Assembly (NCBI GenBank): GCA_902490055.1
Contig: CABUCP010000001.1
Coordinates: 1-29,384 of the forward strand
Length of the DNA stretch: 29,384 nucleotides
Reading direction: 5' to 3'
DNA from: an uncultured Klebsiella sp.
GTDB lineage: Bacteria; Pseudomonadota; Gammaproteobacteria; Enterobacterales; Enterobacteriaceae
The translations under genes were made by a program, and so were the position numbers. Below the pieces are notes generated by a model. That model was not told the DNA's origin and did not search any database. It worked only from the letters and a program-made list of their open reading frames with translations. Positions 14,788-23,706 of this stretch are shown here, one piece after another (position 1 is the stretch's first letter; the number at the start of each line of letters is the position of its first letter).

Positions 14788-16497
14788 ATGTCTGAAGAAA
14801 AAATCGGTCAACACTATCTTGCGGCGCTGCACCAGGCCTTTCCTGGCGTGGTGCTGGATGAAGCCTGGCAGACCAAAGATCAGCTTACCGTCACCGTGAA
14901 GGTTAACTACCTGCCGGAAGTGGTCGAGTTCCTGTACTACAAGCAGGGCGGCTGGCTGTCGGTGCTGTTCGGCAATGACGAACGTAAGCTGAACGGCCAC
15001 TACGCGGTTTACTACGTGCTGTCGATGGAGCAGGGGACGAAATGCTGGATCACCGTGCGCGTGGAAGTCGACGCCAACAAGCCGGAATATCCGTCGGTGA
15101 CCCCGCGCGTGCCGGCGGCGGTATGGGGCGAGCGTGAAGTCCGCGATATGTACGGCCTGGTGCCGGTCGGCCTGCCGGATGAGCGTCGTCTGGTACTGCC
15201 GGATGACTGGCCGGATGAACTTTATCCGCTACGTAAAGACAGCATGGACTATCGTCAGCGTCCGGCGCCGACCACCGATGCGGAAACCTACGAGTTCATC
15301 AACGAACTGGGCAGTAAGAAAAACAACGTGGTGCCGATCGGCCCGCTGCACGTGACTTCCGATGAGCCGGGTCACTTCCGTCTGTTCGTTGACGGCGAGA
15401 ATATTATCGACGCCGACTACCGTCTGTTCTACGTTCATCGCGGGATGGAAAAACTGGCGGAAACCCGGATGGGCTACAACGAGGTCACGTTCTTGTCGGA
15501 TCGCGTATGCGGCATTTGCGGTTTTGCCCACAGCACCGCCTACACCACGTCGGTGGAGAACGCGATGGGCATTGTGGTGCCGGAGCGGGCGCAGATGATT
15601 CGCGCCATTCTGCTGGAAGTGGAACGTCTGCACTCGCACCTGCTGAATCTTGGTCTGGCCTGTCACTTCACCGGTTTTGATTCCGGCTTTATGCAATTCT
15701 TCCGCGTCCGTGAAACCTCAATGAAGATGGCGGAGATCCTGACCGGCGCGCGCAAAACCTATGGCCTGAACCTGATCGGCGGGATTCGTCGCGATCTGCT
15801 GAAAGAGGACATGATCCAGACCCGTCAGCTGGCGCAGCAAATGCGCCGCGATGTGCAGGAACTGGTGGATATGCTGCTCAGCACGCCGAACATGGAACAG
15901 CGTACCGTCGGCATTGGCCGCCTGGATCCTGAAATCGCCCGCGACTTCAGTAACGTCGGCCCAATGGTCCGCGCCAGCGGTCACGCCCGTGATACTCGCG
16001 CCGACCACCCGTTTGTCGGTTACGGCCTGCTGTCGATGGAAGTTCACAGCGAACAGGGCTGCGACGTGATTTCACGCCTCAAGGTGCGTATTAACGAAGT
16101 CTATACCGCGCTGAATATGATTGATTTCGGCCTCGATAATCTGCCGGGCGGTCCGCTGATGGTGGACGGCTTCACCTATATTCCACACCGCTTTGCGCTG
16201 GGCTTCTCGGAAGCGCCGCGCGGCGACGATATCCACTGGAGCATGACCGGCGACAACCAAAAACTCTACCGCTGGCGCTGCCGCGCGGCGACCTACGCCA
16301 ACTGGCCGACCCTGCGCTATATGCTGCGCGGCAACACTGTCTCCGACGCGCCGCTGATTATCGGCAGCCTCGACCCGTGCTACTCCTGTACCGACCGCAT
16401 GACGGTGGTCGATGTGCGCAAGAAGAAGAGCAAAGTGGTGCCGTACAAAGAGCTGGAGCGCTACAGCATCGAGCGTAAAAACTCGCCGCTGAAATAA
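14788..16497 (+). CDS. hycE: HycE, hydrogenase-3 large (NiFe catalytic) subunit, precursor
   Basis: HycE is the catalytic subunit that reduces protons to H2 in formate hydrogenlyase. I chose the ATG at 14788 (569 residues) over an in-frame TTG two codons earlier, because it gives the conserved MSEEK start. The N-terminal part (about 1-165) resembles NuoC and the rest NuoD/large subunits. NiFe ligands are C241 and C244 (RVCGICGFAH) and C531 and C534 (DPCYSC). The motif is followed by Arg537 and then exactly 32 residues ending NSPLK, the peptide that HycI removes after nickel insertion. Partners are HycG (small subunit) and the HypC chaperone. Confidence 0.97.
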   Translation: MSEEKIGQHYLAALHQAFPGVVLDEAWQTKDQLTVTVKVNYLPEVVEFLYYKQGGWLSVLFGNDERKLNGHYAVYYVLSMEQGTKCWITVRVEVDANKPEYPSVTPRVPAAVWGEREVRDMYGLVPVGLPDERRLVLPDDWPDELYPLRKDSMDYRQRPAPTTDAETYEFINELGSKKNNVVPIGPLHVTSDEPGHFRLFVDGENIIDADYRLFYVHRGMEKLAETRMGYNEVTFLSDRVCGICGFAHSTAYTTSVENAMGIVVPERAQMIRAILLEVERLHSHLLNLGLACHFTGFDSGFMQFFRVRETSMKMAEILTGARKTYGLNLIGGIRRDLLKEDMIQTRQLAQQMRRDVQELVDMLLSTPNMEQRTVGIGRLDPEIARDFSNVGPMVRASGHARDTRADHPFVGYGLLSMEVHSEQGCDVISRLKVRINEVYTALNMIDFGLDNLPGGPLMVDGFTYIPHRFALGFSEAPRGDDIHWSMTGDNQKLYRWRCRAATYANWPTLRYMLRGNTVSDAPLIIGSLDPCYSCTDRMTVVDVRKKKSKVVPYKELERYSIERKNSPLK

Positions 16498-16506
16498 GGA
16501 ATCGCC

Positions 16507-17049
16507 ATGTTTACCTTTATCAAAAAAGTCATCAAAACCGGCACCGCGACGCACTCTTATCCGCTGGAACCGATGCCGGTGGATAAAAACTTCCGCGGCA
16601 AACCGGAGCACAATCCGCAGCAGTGCATCGGCTGCGCGGCCTGCGTTAACGCCTGCCCGTCGAACGCCCTGACGGTAGAGACCGATCTTGCCCAGAACCA
16701 GCTGGCGTGGCAGTTCAATCTCGGGCGCTGCATTTTCTGCGGCCGCTGTGAAGAAGTCTGCCCGACGGCGGCGATTAAGCTGTCGCAGGAGTATGAGCTG
16801 GCGGTGTGGAAAAAAGAGGATTTCCTCCAGCAGTCGCGCTTCGCCATCTGCCACTGCCGGGTCTGCGAACGGCCTTTCGCGGTGCAAAAAGAGATCGACT
16901 ACGCCATTGCGCTGCTTAAGCACAACGGCGATACCCGCGCCGAGCTGCACCGTGAAAGCTTTGAGACCTGCCCGGAATGTAAGCGCCAGAAATGCCTGGT
17001 GCCGTCCGATCGTATTGAACTGACTCGCCATATGAGGGAGGCCAGCTGA
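16507..17049 (+). CDS. hycF: HycF, NuoI-like 2x[4Fe-4S] subunit
   Basis: HycF is an iron-sulfur subunit that relays electrons between HycB and HycG. It has 180 residues. Two classical ferredoxin motifs occur: C40-x2-C43-x2-C46-x3-C50 and C75-x2-C78-x2-C81-x3-C85. Beyond residue 110 there is an additional cysteine set: C115, C117, C120 and C155, C158, C163 (CHCRVC and CPECKRQKC), which looks like a zinc-binding or further metal site not found in NuoI. The stop and the hycG start share one base (TGATG). Confidence 0.95.
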   Translation: MFTFIKKVIKTGTATHSYPLEPMPVDKNFRGKPEHNPQQCIGCAACVNACPSNALTVETDLAQNQLAWQFNLGRCIFCGRCEEVCPTAAIKLSQEYELAVWKKEDFLQQSRFAICHCRVCERPFAVQKEIDYAIALLKHNGDTRAELHRESFETCPECKRQKCLVPSDRIELTRHMREAS

Positions 17050-17816
17050 TGAGCAATTTATTAGGCCCGCGTGACGATAACGGCATTCCGCTGCCGATGA
17101 CGGTGGATGAATCCATCGCCAGCATGAAGGCCTCGCTGCTGAAAAAAATTAAACGTTCCGCCTACGTTTACCGCGTCGACTGTGGTGGCTGTAACGGCTG
17201 TGAAATCGAAATTTTCGCCACCCTTTCGCCGTTGTTCGATGCCGAACGCTTCGGGATCAAAGTGGTGCCGTCGCCGCGCCACGCCGATATTCTGCTGTTT
17301 ACCGGCGCGGTGACCCGCGCGATGCGCTCGCCGGCGCTGCGCGCCTGGCAATCGGCGCCGGATCCAAAAATCTGCATCTCTTACGGCGCCTGCGGCAACA
17401 GCGGCGGCATCTTCCACGACCTGTACTGCGTATGGGGCGGCACCGATAAAATCGTGCCGGTCGATGTCTATATTCCGGGCTGCCCGCCAACGCCTGCCGC
17501 CACGTTGTATGGTTTCGCGATGGCGCTTGGCCTGCTGGAACAGAAAATCCACGCCCGCCAGCCGGGCGAGCTTGATGAACAGCCCGCCGACCTGCTGCAT
17601 CCCAACATGGTACAACCGCTGCGGGTGCGCATCGATCGCGAAGCGCGGCGCCTGGCAGGTTATCGCTATGGCCGGCAGATCGCCGATGATTACATGCGTT
17701 TACTGGGGCAGGGCGATAATCAGGTGCTGAGCTGGCTGGAAGCCGAGAAAGATCCGCGGCTGACCGAAATCGTCACCCACCTTAATCAGGTGGTCGAGGG
17801 GGCGCGTATCCGATGA
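17049..17816 (+). CDS. hycG: HycG, hydrogenase-3 small subunit
   Basis: HycG is the NuoB-like small subunit holding the [4Fe-4S] cluster nearest the NiFe site of HycE. It has 255 residues. The cluster-binding region begins [13 protein letters not shown] (C45, C48, C51), continues with [10 protein letters not shown] and ends with the [14 protein letters not shown] motif. A long C-terminal extension beyond residue 170 is charged and probably faces partner subunits. It has no twin-arginine signal, so unlike the small subunits of hydrogenases 1 and 2 it stays cytoplasmic. Overlaps join it to hycF (1 bp) and hycH (4 bp). Confidence 0.96.
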   Translation: MSNLLGPRDDNGIPLPMTVDESIASMKASLLKKIKRSAYVYRVDCGGCNGCEIEIFATLSPLFDAERFGIKVVPSPRHADILLFTGAVTRAMRSPALRAWQSAPDPKICISYGACGNSGGIFHDLYCVWGGTDKIVPVDVYIPGCPPTPAATLYGFAMALGLLEQKIHARQPGELDEQPADLLHPNMVQPLRVRIDREARRLAGYRYGRQIADDYMRLLGQGDNQVLSWLEAEKDPRLTEIVTHLNQVVEGARIR

Positions 17817-18223
17817 GCGAGACGGTGGTGTTCAGTCAGCTGAGCCGTAAATTTATTGATGAGAACGACGCGACGCCGGATCAGGCGCAGCAGGTGGTCT
17901 ATTACAGCCTGGCGATTGGCCACCACCTTGGCGTCATCGACTGCCTGGAAGCGGCGCTGAGCTGTCCGTGGGACGAGTACCTGGCGTGGATCGGTACGCT
18001 CGAGGCGGGCAGCATCGCGCGGCGCAAAATGGAAGGCGTGCCGAAGTACGGCGAAATCGTCATCGACAGCAACCACGTGTCGCTGCTCGCGAATGCCTTT
18101 GATAAAGCGCAGTCCGCGCAGACCCCGCAGCAGCAGGCATGGAGCAAAACCCTGCTCAGCATGCTGCACGATATTCATCAGGAAAGCGCCATCTATCTGA
18201 TGGTGAGGAGACTACGTGACTGA
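17813..18223 (+). CDS. hycH: HycH, formate hydrogenlyase maturation protein
   Basis: HycH is a small soluble protein needed for mature hydrogenase-3 activity but not part of the final enzyme. Its molecular action is not settled. The protein has 136 residues with no cysteine-rich motif, signal or membrane segment; it contains a conserved-looking central part ([27 protein letters not shown]). It overlaps hycG by four bases and hycI by eight, so expression is coupled to both. Confidence 0.93.
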   Translation: MSETVVFSQLSRKFIDENDATPDQAQQVVYYSLAIGHHLGVIDCLEAALSCPWDEYLAWIGTLEAGSIARRKMEGVPKYGEIVIDSNHVSLLANAFDKAQSAQTPQQQAWSKTLLSMLHDIHQESAIYLMVRRLRD

Positions 18224-18707
18224 CGTTTTACTCTGTGTCGGCAACAGTATGATGGGCGATGATGGCGCAGGCCCGCTGTTGGCGGAGATGTGCGCGGCTA
18301 ACCCGGTAGGCGAGTGGGTGGTGATTGATGGCGGCAGCGCGCCGGAAAACGATATCGTGGCGATCCGTGAACTGCGCCCCGAGCGGCTGTTGATTGTCGA
18401 TGCGACCGATATGGGGCTCAATCCCGGCGACATCCGCATCGTCGACCCGGACGATATCGCCGAGATGTTTATGATGACCACCCACAATATGCCGCTGAAC
18501 TATCTTATCGATCAGTTAAAAGAGGATATTGGCGAGGTCGTTTTTGTTGGCATTCAGCCGGATATCGTTGGCTTTTATTACCCGATGACCCAGCCGATTA
18601 AAGACGCGGTCGCGGTGGTATATGCCAGGCTTGCTGATTGGCAGGGGCAGGGCGGTTTTGCCGCGCTGGAAGCGGCCGAGGAGCAGGAATTCCCCGGCGT
18701 GCGCTAA
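18216..18707 (+). CDS. hycI: HycI, HycE-specific maturation endopeptidase
   Basis: HycI cleaves the C-terminal 32 residues of HycE after nickel has been inserted. The GTG start at 18216 gives [20 protein letters not shown], the family N-terminus. The nickel-sensing residues are D16, D62 and H90. At 163 residues it is about seven longer than the E. coli protein. The end differs because the stop codon (18705-18707) lies in the loop of a constant-loop hairpin (18693-18719), whose left arm encodes part of the C-terminal PGVR. It is the last gene of the hyc operon. Confidence 0.95.
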   Translation: MTDVLLCVGNSMMGDDGAGPLLAEMCAANPVGEWVVIDGGSAPENDIVAIRELRPERLLIVDATDMGLNPGDIRIVDPDDIAEMFMMTTHNMPLNYLIDQLKEDIGEVVFVGIQPDIVGFYYPMTQPIKDAVAVVYARLADWQGQGGFAALEAAEEQEFPGVR

Positions 18708-18719
18708 TGCTTCGCCGGG
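18693..18719 (+). repeat. Constant-loop hairpin, copy 2, over the hycI stop codon
   Basis: CCCGGCG (18693-18699) and CGCCGGG (18713-18719) pair perfectly around the 13-nt loop TGCGCTAATGCTT, a near copy of the loop in the other hairpins. The hycI TAA is in the loop, so the repeat has been recruited as the gene's 3' end. Confidence 0.6.
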
Positions 18720-18737
18720 CTATAAATGGCTCGGGCC

Positions 18738-18770
18738 GTAGGTCGGGTAAGGCGCTAGCCGCCACCCGAC
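18738..18770. repeat. REP-like element between hycI and ascB
   Basis: GTAGGTCGGGTAAGGCG begins a REP palindrome whose arms are GTCGGGT (18742-18748) and ACCCGAC (18764-18770). It lies between convergent genes. Confidence 0.7.
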
Positions 18771-18795
18771 AAAATAACGGCACGGCCGGGATGTT

Positions 18796-18821
18796 CCCTG
18801 CTTGCGCTGCGCTTAGCAGGG
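18796..18821. repeat. Constant-loop hairpin, copy 3
   Basis: CCCTGCT (18796-18802) and AGCAGGG (18815-18821) enclose TGCGCTGCGCTT. Stem, loop and the CTACGGCTCCTG flank are nearly identical to the copy at 703-728. The rest of the 18822-18869 gap holds a further weak CCGGG/CCCGG pair and no gene. Confidence 0.6.
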
Positions 18822-18869
18822 CTACGGCTCCTGTGCTTACCGGGGCTGCAGGCCACCCGGCATAACAGA

Positions 18870-20297
<1,428 letters not shown>

Positions 20298-20320
20298 TTA
20301 CCTCGCGTTCAAAAAAGTGT

Positions 20321-21757
20321 TCAGGCGTGAGTGGCCGCGCCCTGGCGTTGTCTGGCGTCAGCGGCGGCATTTTCTACCGGGATATCTTCAAAACCGAGCA
20401 GCAGCGTCAGCACAAAGGAGAGCACCACCGACAGCGCCATCACGCCAAAGACCCAAACGATAGTCATCGGATTGGCCGGATCGAAAAACTGCACGCTGGT
20501 GAATAGCCCCGGCGCCGCCATCGAATGGCTGGCCAGCCCGGCAATGCCCGCCACCGCGCCGCAAATAAAGCCGCTGATTAAGCTGGCGACCAGCGGGCGC
20601 TTCAGGCGCACCGCCACCCCATACAGCGCCGGTTCGGAAATCCCGGCCAGGATAGCCGAAGCCGCCGCGGCTAACGCGGTTTGACGCAGTTCCGGGTTTT
20701 TGGTTTTCCATGCCACCGCCAGCGACGATCCGCCGAGCGACAGGTTGGCGCCGATTTCCGACGGCATGACCATGCCTTCTTTACCGGTTTCGGCGATGGT
20801 CTGAATGATGGTCGGCGTAAAGACCCGGTGCATCCCGGTCATCACCAGCAGCGGCCATAATGCGCCCATAATCGCCACCGACAGCCAGCCGAGGTAGCTA
20901 TGAACCGTATACACCAGCGCGGAAATGGCGCTGCCGATCCAGATGCCAAGTGGGCCAATCAGCAGGATCGCCAGCGGCGCGGCAATCAGGACGATCAGCA
21001 TCGGTTTAAGGAAGTTTTTTGTTACCGCCGGGGTAATGCGATCGACCCAACGCTCGATGTAAGAGAGACACCAGGTCATCACCAGCGCCGGGATTACCGT
21101 GTAGGTGTATTTCACCGCGGTGACCGGAATAAAGGCGAATTCTACGTGCTCGCCCTGGGCGGCCTTAGCCATTAATTCGATAAAACCCGGATGTACCAGA
21201 ACCCCGGCAATCGCGATGGCCAGTGACATATTGGTTTTGAACTTTACCGCCGCAGACGCCGCGACCATCAGCGGCAGGAAGAAAAACGCGCCGTCGCCGA
21301 TAAGCGTCAGGATGGTTAACGTCGACGAACCTTTTGGCAGCGCGCCGCTCATCTCAAGGATCATCGCCAACAGTTTAACCATCGATCCGCCGATAATCGC
21401 CGGGATCAGCGGCGACATGGTGCCGATCAGCGCATCAAGGATCCCGGCGCCGATGCGTTTTAAGGTCAGCGGTGGTTTACCCTGAGGCTCAGCCGGGCGC
21501 AGTTCGCCGGGTAGCAGGTTAAGCACTTCGCGATAGGCTTGGGAAACGGTATTGCCGATGATCACCTGACACTGGTTATCGCTACGCACTACGCCGAGCA
21601 CGCCCTGCAGCGCTTTGAGCGCCGGGGCGTCAACGCGTTGGTTATCTTTCACCACGAAACGCAGGCGAGTCATGCAGTGGGTCACGGCGGCGACGTTGTC
21701 CGCGCCGCCTATCGCATTCAGGATCTGGTTCGCCAGGGCTGCATAATTTTTAGACAT
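20321..21757 (-). CDS. ascF: AscF, beta-glucoside PTS enzyme IIBC
   Basis: AscF imports and phosphorylates aryl-beta-glucosides or cellobiose through the phosphotransferase system. It has 478 residues: an EIIB domain (about 1-85) with the phosphorylated cysteine C28 in VTHCMTRLRF, then an EIIC membrane domain (about 100-455) with roughly ten helices. There is no EIIA domain, so a separate EIIA-Glc (Crr) probably donates phosphate. The start at 21757 has AGGA ten bases upstream. Upstream are a palindrome resembling the AscG operator and a CRP-like site. Confidence 0.93.
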   Translation of the reverse strand: MSKNYAALANQILNAIGGADNVAAVTHCMTRLRFVVKDNQRVDAPALKALQGVLGVVRSDNQCQVIIGNTVSQAYREVLNLLPGELRPAEPQGKPPLTLKRIGAGILDALIGTMSPLIPAIIGGSMVKLLAMILEMSGALPKGSSTLTILTLIGDGAFFFLPLMVAASAAVKFKTNMSLAIAIAGVLVHPGFIELMAKAAQGEHVEFAFIPVTAVKYTYTVIPALVMTWCLSYIERWVDRITPAVTKNFLKPMLIVLIAAPLAILLIGPLGIWIGSAISALVYTVHSYLGWLSVAIMGALWPLLVMTGMHRVFTPTIIQTIAETGKEGMVMPSEIGANLSLGGSSLAVAWKTKNPELRQTALAAAASAILAGISEPALYGVAVRLKRPLVASLISGFICGAVAGIAGLASHSMAAPGLFTSVQFFDPANPMTIVWVFGVMALSVVLSFVLTLLLGFEDIPVENAAADARQRQGAATHA

Positions 21758-21834
21758 CGGATTTTATCCTGTTTTATCAATAGGGTACTGATTACACGCC
21801 AGCGCCTGCGGCGGCCACGCGTATCGTATGCATA

Positions 21835-21847
21835 GGAAACCGGTTCC
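21835..21847. promoter_or_regulatory. AscG-like operator
   Basis: GGAAACCGGTTCC centred on AACCGGTT is a LacI-family type palindrome, close to the TGAAACCGGTTTCA motif reported for AscG. It lies 78 bp upstream of the ascF start in the divergent gap. A possible half-site, CTGAAACGTG, lies near 21975-21984, closer to ascG. Confidence 0.6.
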
Positions 21848-21902
21848 ACAAAATCATGATGAGTTTCATTAAGGCATACAAGATCTAAAAAATTAGCTTT
21901 TC

Positions 21903-21925
21903 AAATTTGTGATTTTGATCGCTTT
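21903..21925. promoter_or_regulatory. CRP-like site in the ascF-ascG gap
   Basis: TGTGA (21908-21912), six bases, then TCGCT gives a good left half and a degenerate right half of a CRP site, flanked by AAATT and TTT. This fits catabolite control of a beta-glucoside operon. Confidence 0.5.
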
Positions 21926-22022
21926 ATAGCCAACGGGAAGCGGCGCCCGCGCGATGCAGACAGCTGAAAAACGCTGAAACGTGCAGTACACTGCTGGCAA
22001 CTTAAGTCACAGGAAGAACCAC

Positions 22023-23036
22023 ATGGCAACGATGCTGGAAGTCGCAAAGCGCGCGGGCGTATCGAAGGCGACCGTATCGCGGGTGCTGTCGGGCAACGGC
22101 TATGTCAGCCAGCAGACTAAAGATCGCGTGTTTCAGGCGATTGCCGAAAGCGGCTACCGGCCTAATTTGCTGGCGCGTAATCTGGCGACCAAAAAGAGCC
22201 AGACCATCGGGTTGGTGGTCACCAACACCCTTTATCACGGCGTCTATTTCAGCGAATTACTGTTTCACGTGGCGCGATTGACGGAAGATCAGGGGCGGCA
22301 GCTGATCCTTGCCGACGGCAAACACAGCGCGCAAGAGGAGCGCGAGGCGATTCAATATCTGCTCGACCTGCGCTGCGACGCGATCATCATCTATCCGCGT
22401 TTTCTCAGCGTCGATGAGATGGATGAGATCATCGACAACCATGAGCAGCCGATCATGGTGCTGAACCGTCGTCTGCGCCGTCACGCCAGCCACTGTGTCT
22501 GGTCCGATCAAAAAGCCTCGGCGCAGATGGCGGTGGAAAAGCTGATCGCTAACGGCCATCGCGATATTGCCTTTATTACCGGCTCGCTGGACTCACCGAC
22601 CGGGATTGAGCGCCTTTCCGGCTATAAAGACGCGCTGGCCCGCCACGGTATTCCCCTACGTGATGCGTTAATCGTTGAAGGGCGCTGGACGCCGGAAAGC
22701 GGCGCCGCCGGGGTGGCAACGCTCGTCCAGCGCGGCGTTAGCTATAGCGCGCTGGTGGCGAGCAACGACGACATGGCGATCGGCGCCATTAAGCAACTGC
22801 ATCAGCAGGGCATCGCGGTACCGCAGCAGGTGTCGGTGATTGGTTTCGATGATATCGCGCTGGCGCCGTATATGATTCCCTCGCTCTCCAGCGTCAAAAT
22901 ACCGGTCACCGCAATGATGAAAGAGAGTATCAATCGCCTGATCTTCATGCTCGATGGCGGCGAGTTTGCCTACCAGCAAACGTTCCCCGGCGAGCTTATC
23001 GAACGCGACTCGTTGGCCCGCGGCCCGCACGCCTGA
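22023..23036 (+). CDS. ascG: AscG, LacI/GalR-family repressor of ascFB
   Basis: AscG represses ascFB in the absence of beta-glucosides. I use the ATG at 22023, with AGGAAG upstream, giving 337 residues; a GTG at 21981 would add 14 residues unlike the family. The helix-turn-helix is at about 5-24 (LEVAKRAGVSKATVSRVLSG) with the hinge up to about residue 60. The remaining protein is a periplasmic-binding-like sensor, with FITGSLDSPTG and SVIGFDDIALAPY typical of the family. It is divergent from ascF and ends just before the hydN control region. Confidence 0.94.
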   Translation: MATMLEVAKRAGVSKATVSRVLSGNGYVSQQTKDRVFQAIAESGYRPNLLARNLATKKSQTIGLVVTNTLYHGVYFSELLFHVARLTEDQGRQLILADGKHSAQEEREAIQYLLDLRCDAIIIYPRFLSVDEMDEIIDNHEQPIMVLNRRLRRHASHCVWSDQKASAQMAVEKLIANGHRDIAFITGSLDSPTGIERLSGYKDALARHGIPLRDALIVEGRWTPESGAAGVATLVQRGVSYSALVASNDDMAIGAIKQLHQQGIAVPQQVSVIGFDDIALAPYMIPSLSSVKIPVTAMMKESINRLIFMLDGGEFAYQQTFPGELIERDSLARGPHA

Positions 23037-23044
23037 CGTCGTCA

Positions 23045-23074
23045 TCTGTCATCGTCAGTTGTGACGATGACAGA
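23045..23074. promoter_or_regulatory. Perfect inverted repeat upstream of hydN, probable FhlA site
   Basis: CTGTCATCGTCA (23046-23057) and TGACGATGACAG (23062-23073) are perfect 12-bp arms around GTTG, extended by one T-A pair outside. It lies about 60 bp upstream of the -24 element and shares TGTCATCG-type units with the hyp-hyc site. It starts nine bases after the ascG stop and has no T-run, so it is more likely an activator site than a terminator, though it could affect ascG mRNA ends. Confidence 0.7.
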
Positions 23075-23099
23075 ATTTCCTGATTTAATTTTCTTAAAT

Positions 23100-23112
23100 T
23101 TCAATGAAATAA
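23100..23112 (+). promoter_or_regulatory. IHF-like motif before the hydN promoter
   Basis: TTCAATGAAATAA is identical to 10814-10826 and lies at the same distance (four bases) from the -24 element. It fits the IHF consensus at 11 of 13 positions when read with the preceding base. Confidence 0.5.
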
Positions 23113-23116
23113 AAGT

Positions 23117-23132
23117 TGGAACGTATTATGCA
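23117..23132 (+). promoter_or_regulatory. Sigma54 (-24/-12) promoter of hydN-hypF
   Basis: TGGAACGTATTATGCA contains the GG and GC pairs at correct spacing. It lies 39 bp before hydN. The first block is TGGAAC rather than TGGCAC, so it may be weaker than the hyc and hyp promoters. Confidence 0.8.
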
Positions 23133-23170
23133 TAATCCGGCGCGTAAACTTATTTCCGCTGGAGAAATGG

Positions 23171-23698
23171 ATGAACCGTTTCATTATTGCCGATGCGAGC
23201 AAATGCATCGGCTGCCGCACCTGTGAAGTGGCCTGCGTGGTCTCTCATCAGGAAAACCAGGACTGCGCCGCGCTGACGCCGCAGTCGTTCCTGCCGCGTA
23301 TTCACGTGATCAAAGGCGTCAATGTGTCGACGGCGACGGCCTGTCGTCAGTGTGAAGACGCGCCGTGCGCCAACGTCTGTCCGAACGGCGCCATCAGCCG
23401 CGATAAAGGTTTTGTCCACGTGATGCAGGAGCGCTGCATTGGCTGTAAAACCTGCGTCGTCGCCTGCCCGTATGGGGCGATGGAAGTGGTGGTGCGCCCG
23501 GTTATCCGCCATAGCGGCGCCGGCCTGAACGTGATGGCGGAAAAAGCCGAGGCCAACAAGTGCGACCTGTGCCACCACCGCGATAGCGGCCCGGCGTGCA
23601 TGGAAGCCTGCCCGACGCACGCGCTGGTCTGCGTCGACCGTAACAAGCTTGAGCAAATGAACGTCGAAAAACGTCGCCGCACGGCGCTGGCCTGGTAA
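23171..23698 (+). CDS. hydN: HydN, ferredoxin-like electron-transfer protein
   Basis: HydN has four predicted [4Fe-4S] clusters and supports formate dehydrogenase-H activity. It is a paralogue of HycB. It has 175 residues, as in E. coli. Cysteine groups are [11 protein letters not shown] (from residue 12), [24 protein letters not shown] and [17 protein letters not shown]. The start at 23171 has GGAG upstream. It is the first gene after an FhlA-type promoter and is followed by hypF after eight bases. Confidence 0.95.
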   Translation: MNRFIIADASKCIGCRTCEVACVVSHQENQDCAALTPQSFLPRIHVIKGVNVSTATACRQCEDAPCANVCPNGAISRDKGFVHVMQERCIGCKTCVVACPYGAMEVVVRPVIRHSGAGLNVMAEKAEANKCDLCHHRDSGPACMEACPTHALVCVDRNKLEQMNVEKRRRTALAW

Positions 23699-23706
23699 CG
23701 CGACGC

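Noticed and set aside
16072..17031. Minus-strand frame of 319 codons antisense to hycE and hycF
   Set aside because: It covers two complete, well-recognised genes and has no family features or ribosome site.
18708..18869. Small gene or tRNA in the hycI-ascB gap
   Set aside because: The gap is filled by REP and hairpin elements; no frame with a ribosome site and no cloverleaf were seen.
23045..23074. Intrinsic terminator of ascG
   Set aside because: The hairpin is strong but is not followed by a T-run; position before a sigma54 promoter fits an activator site better.
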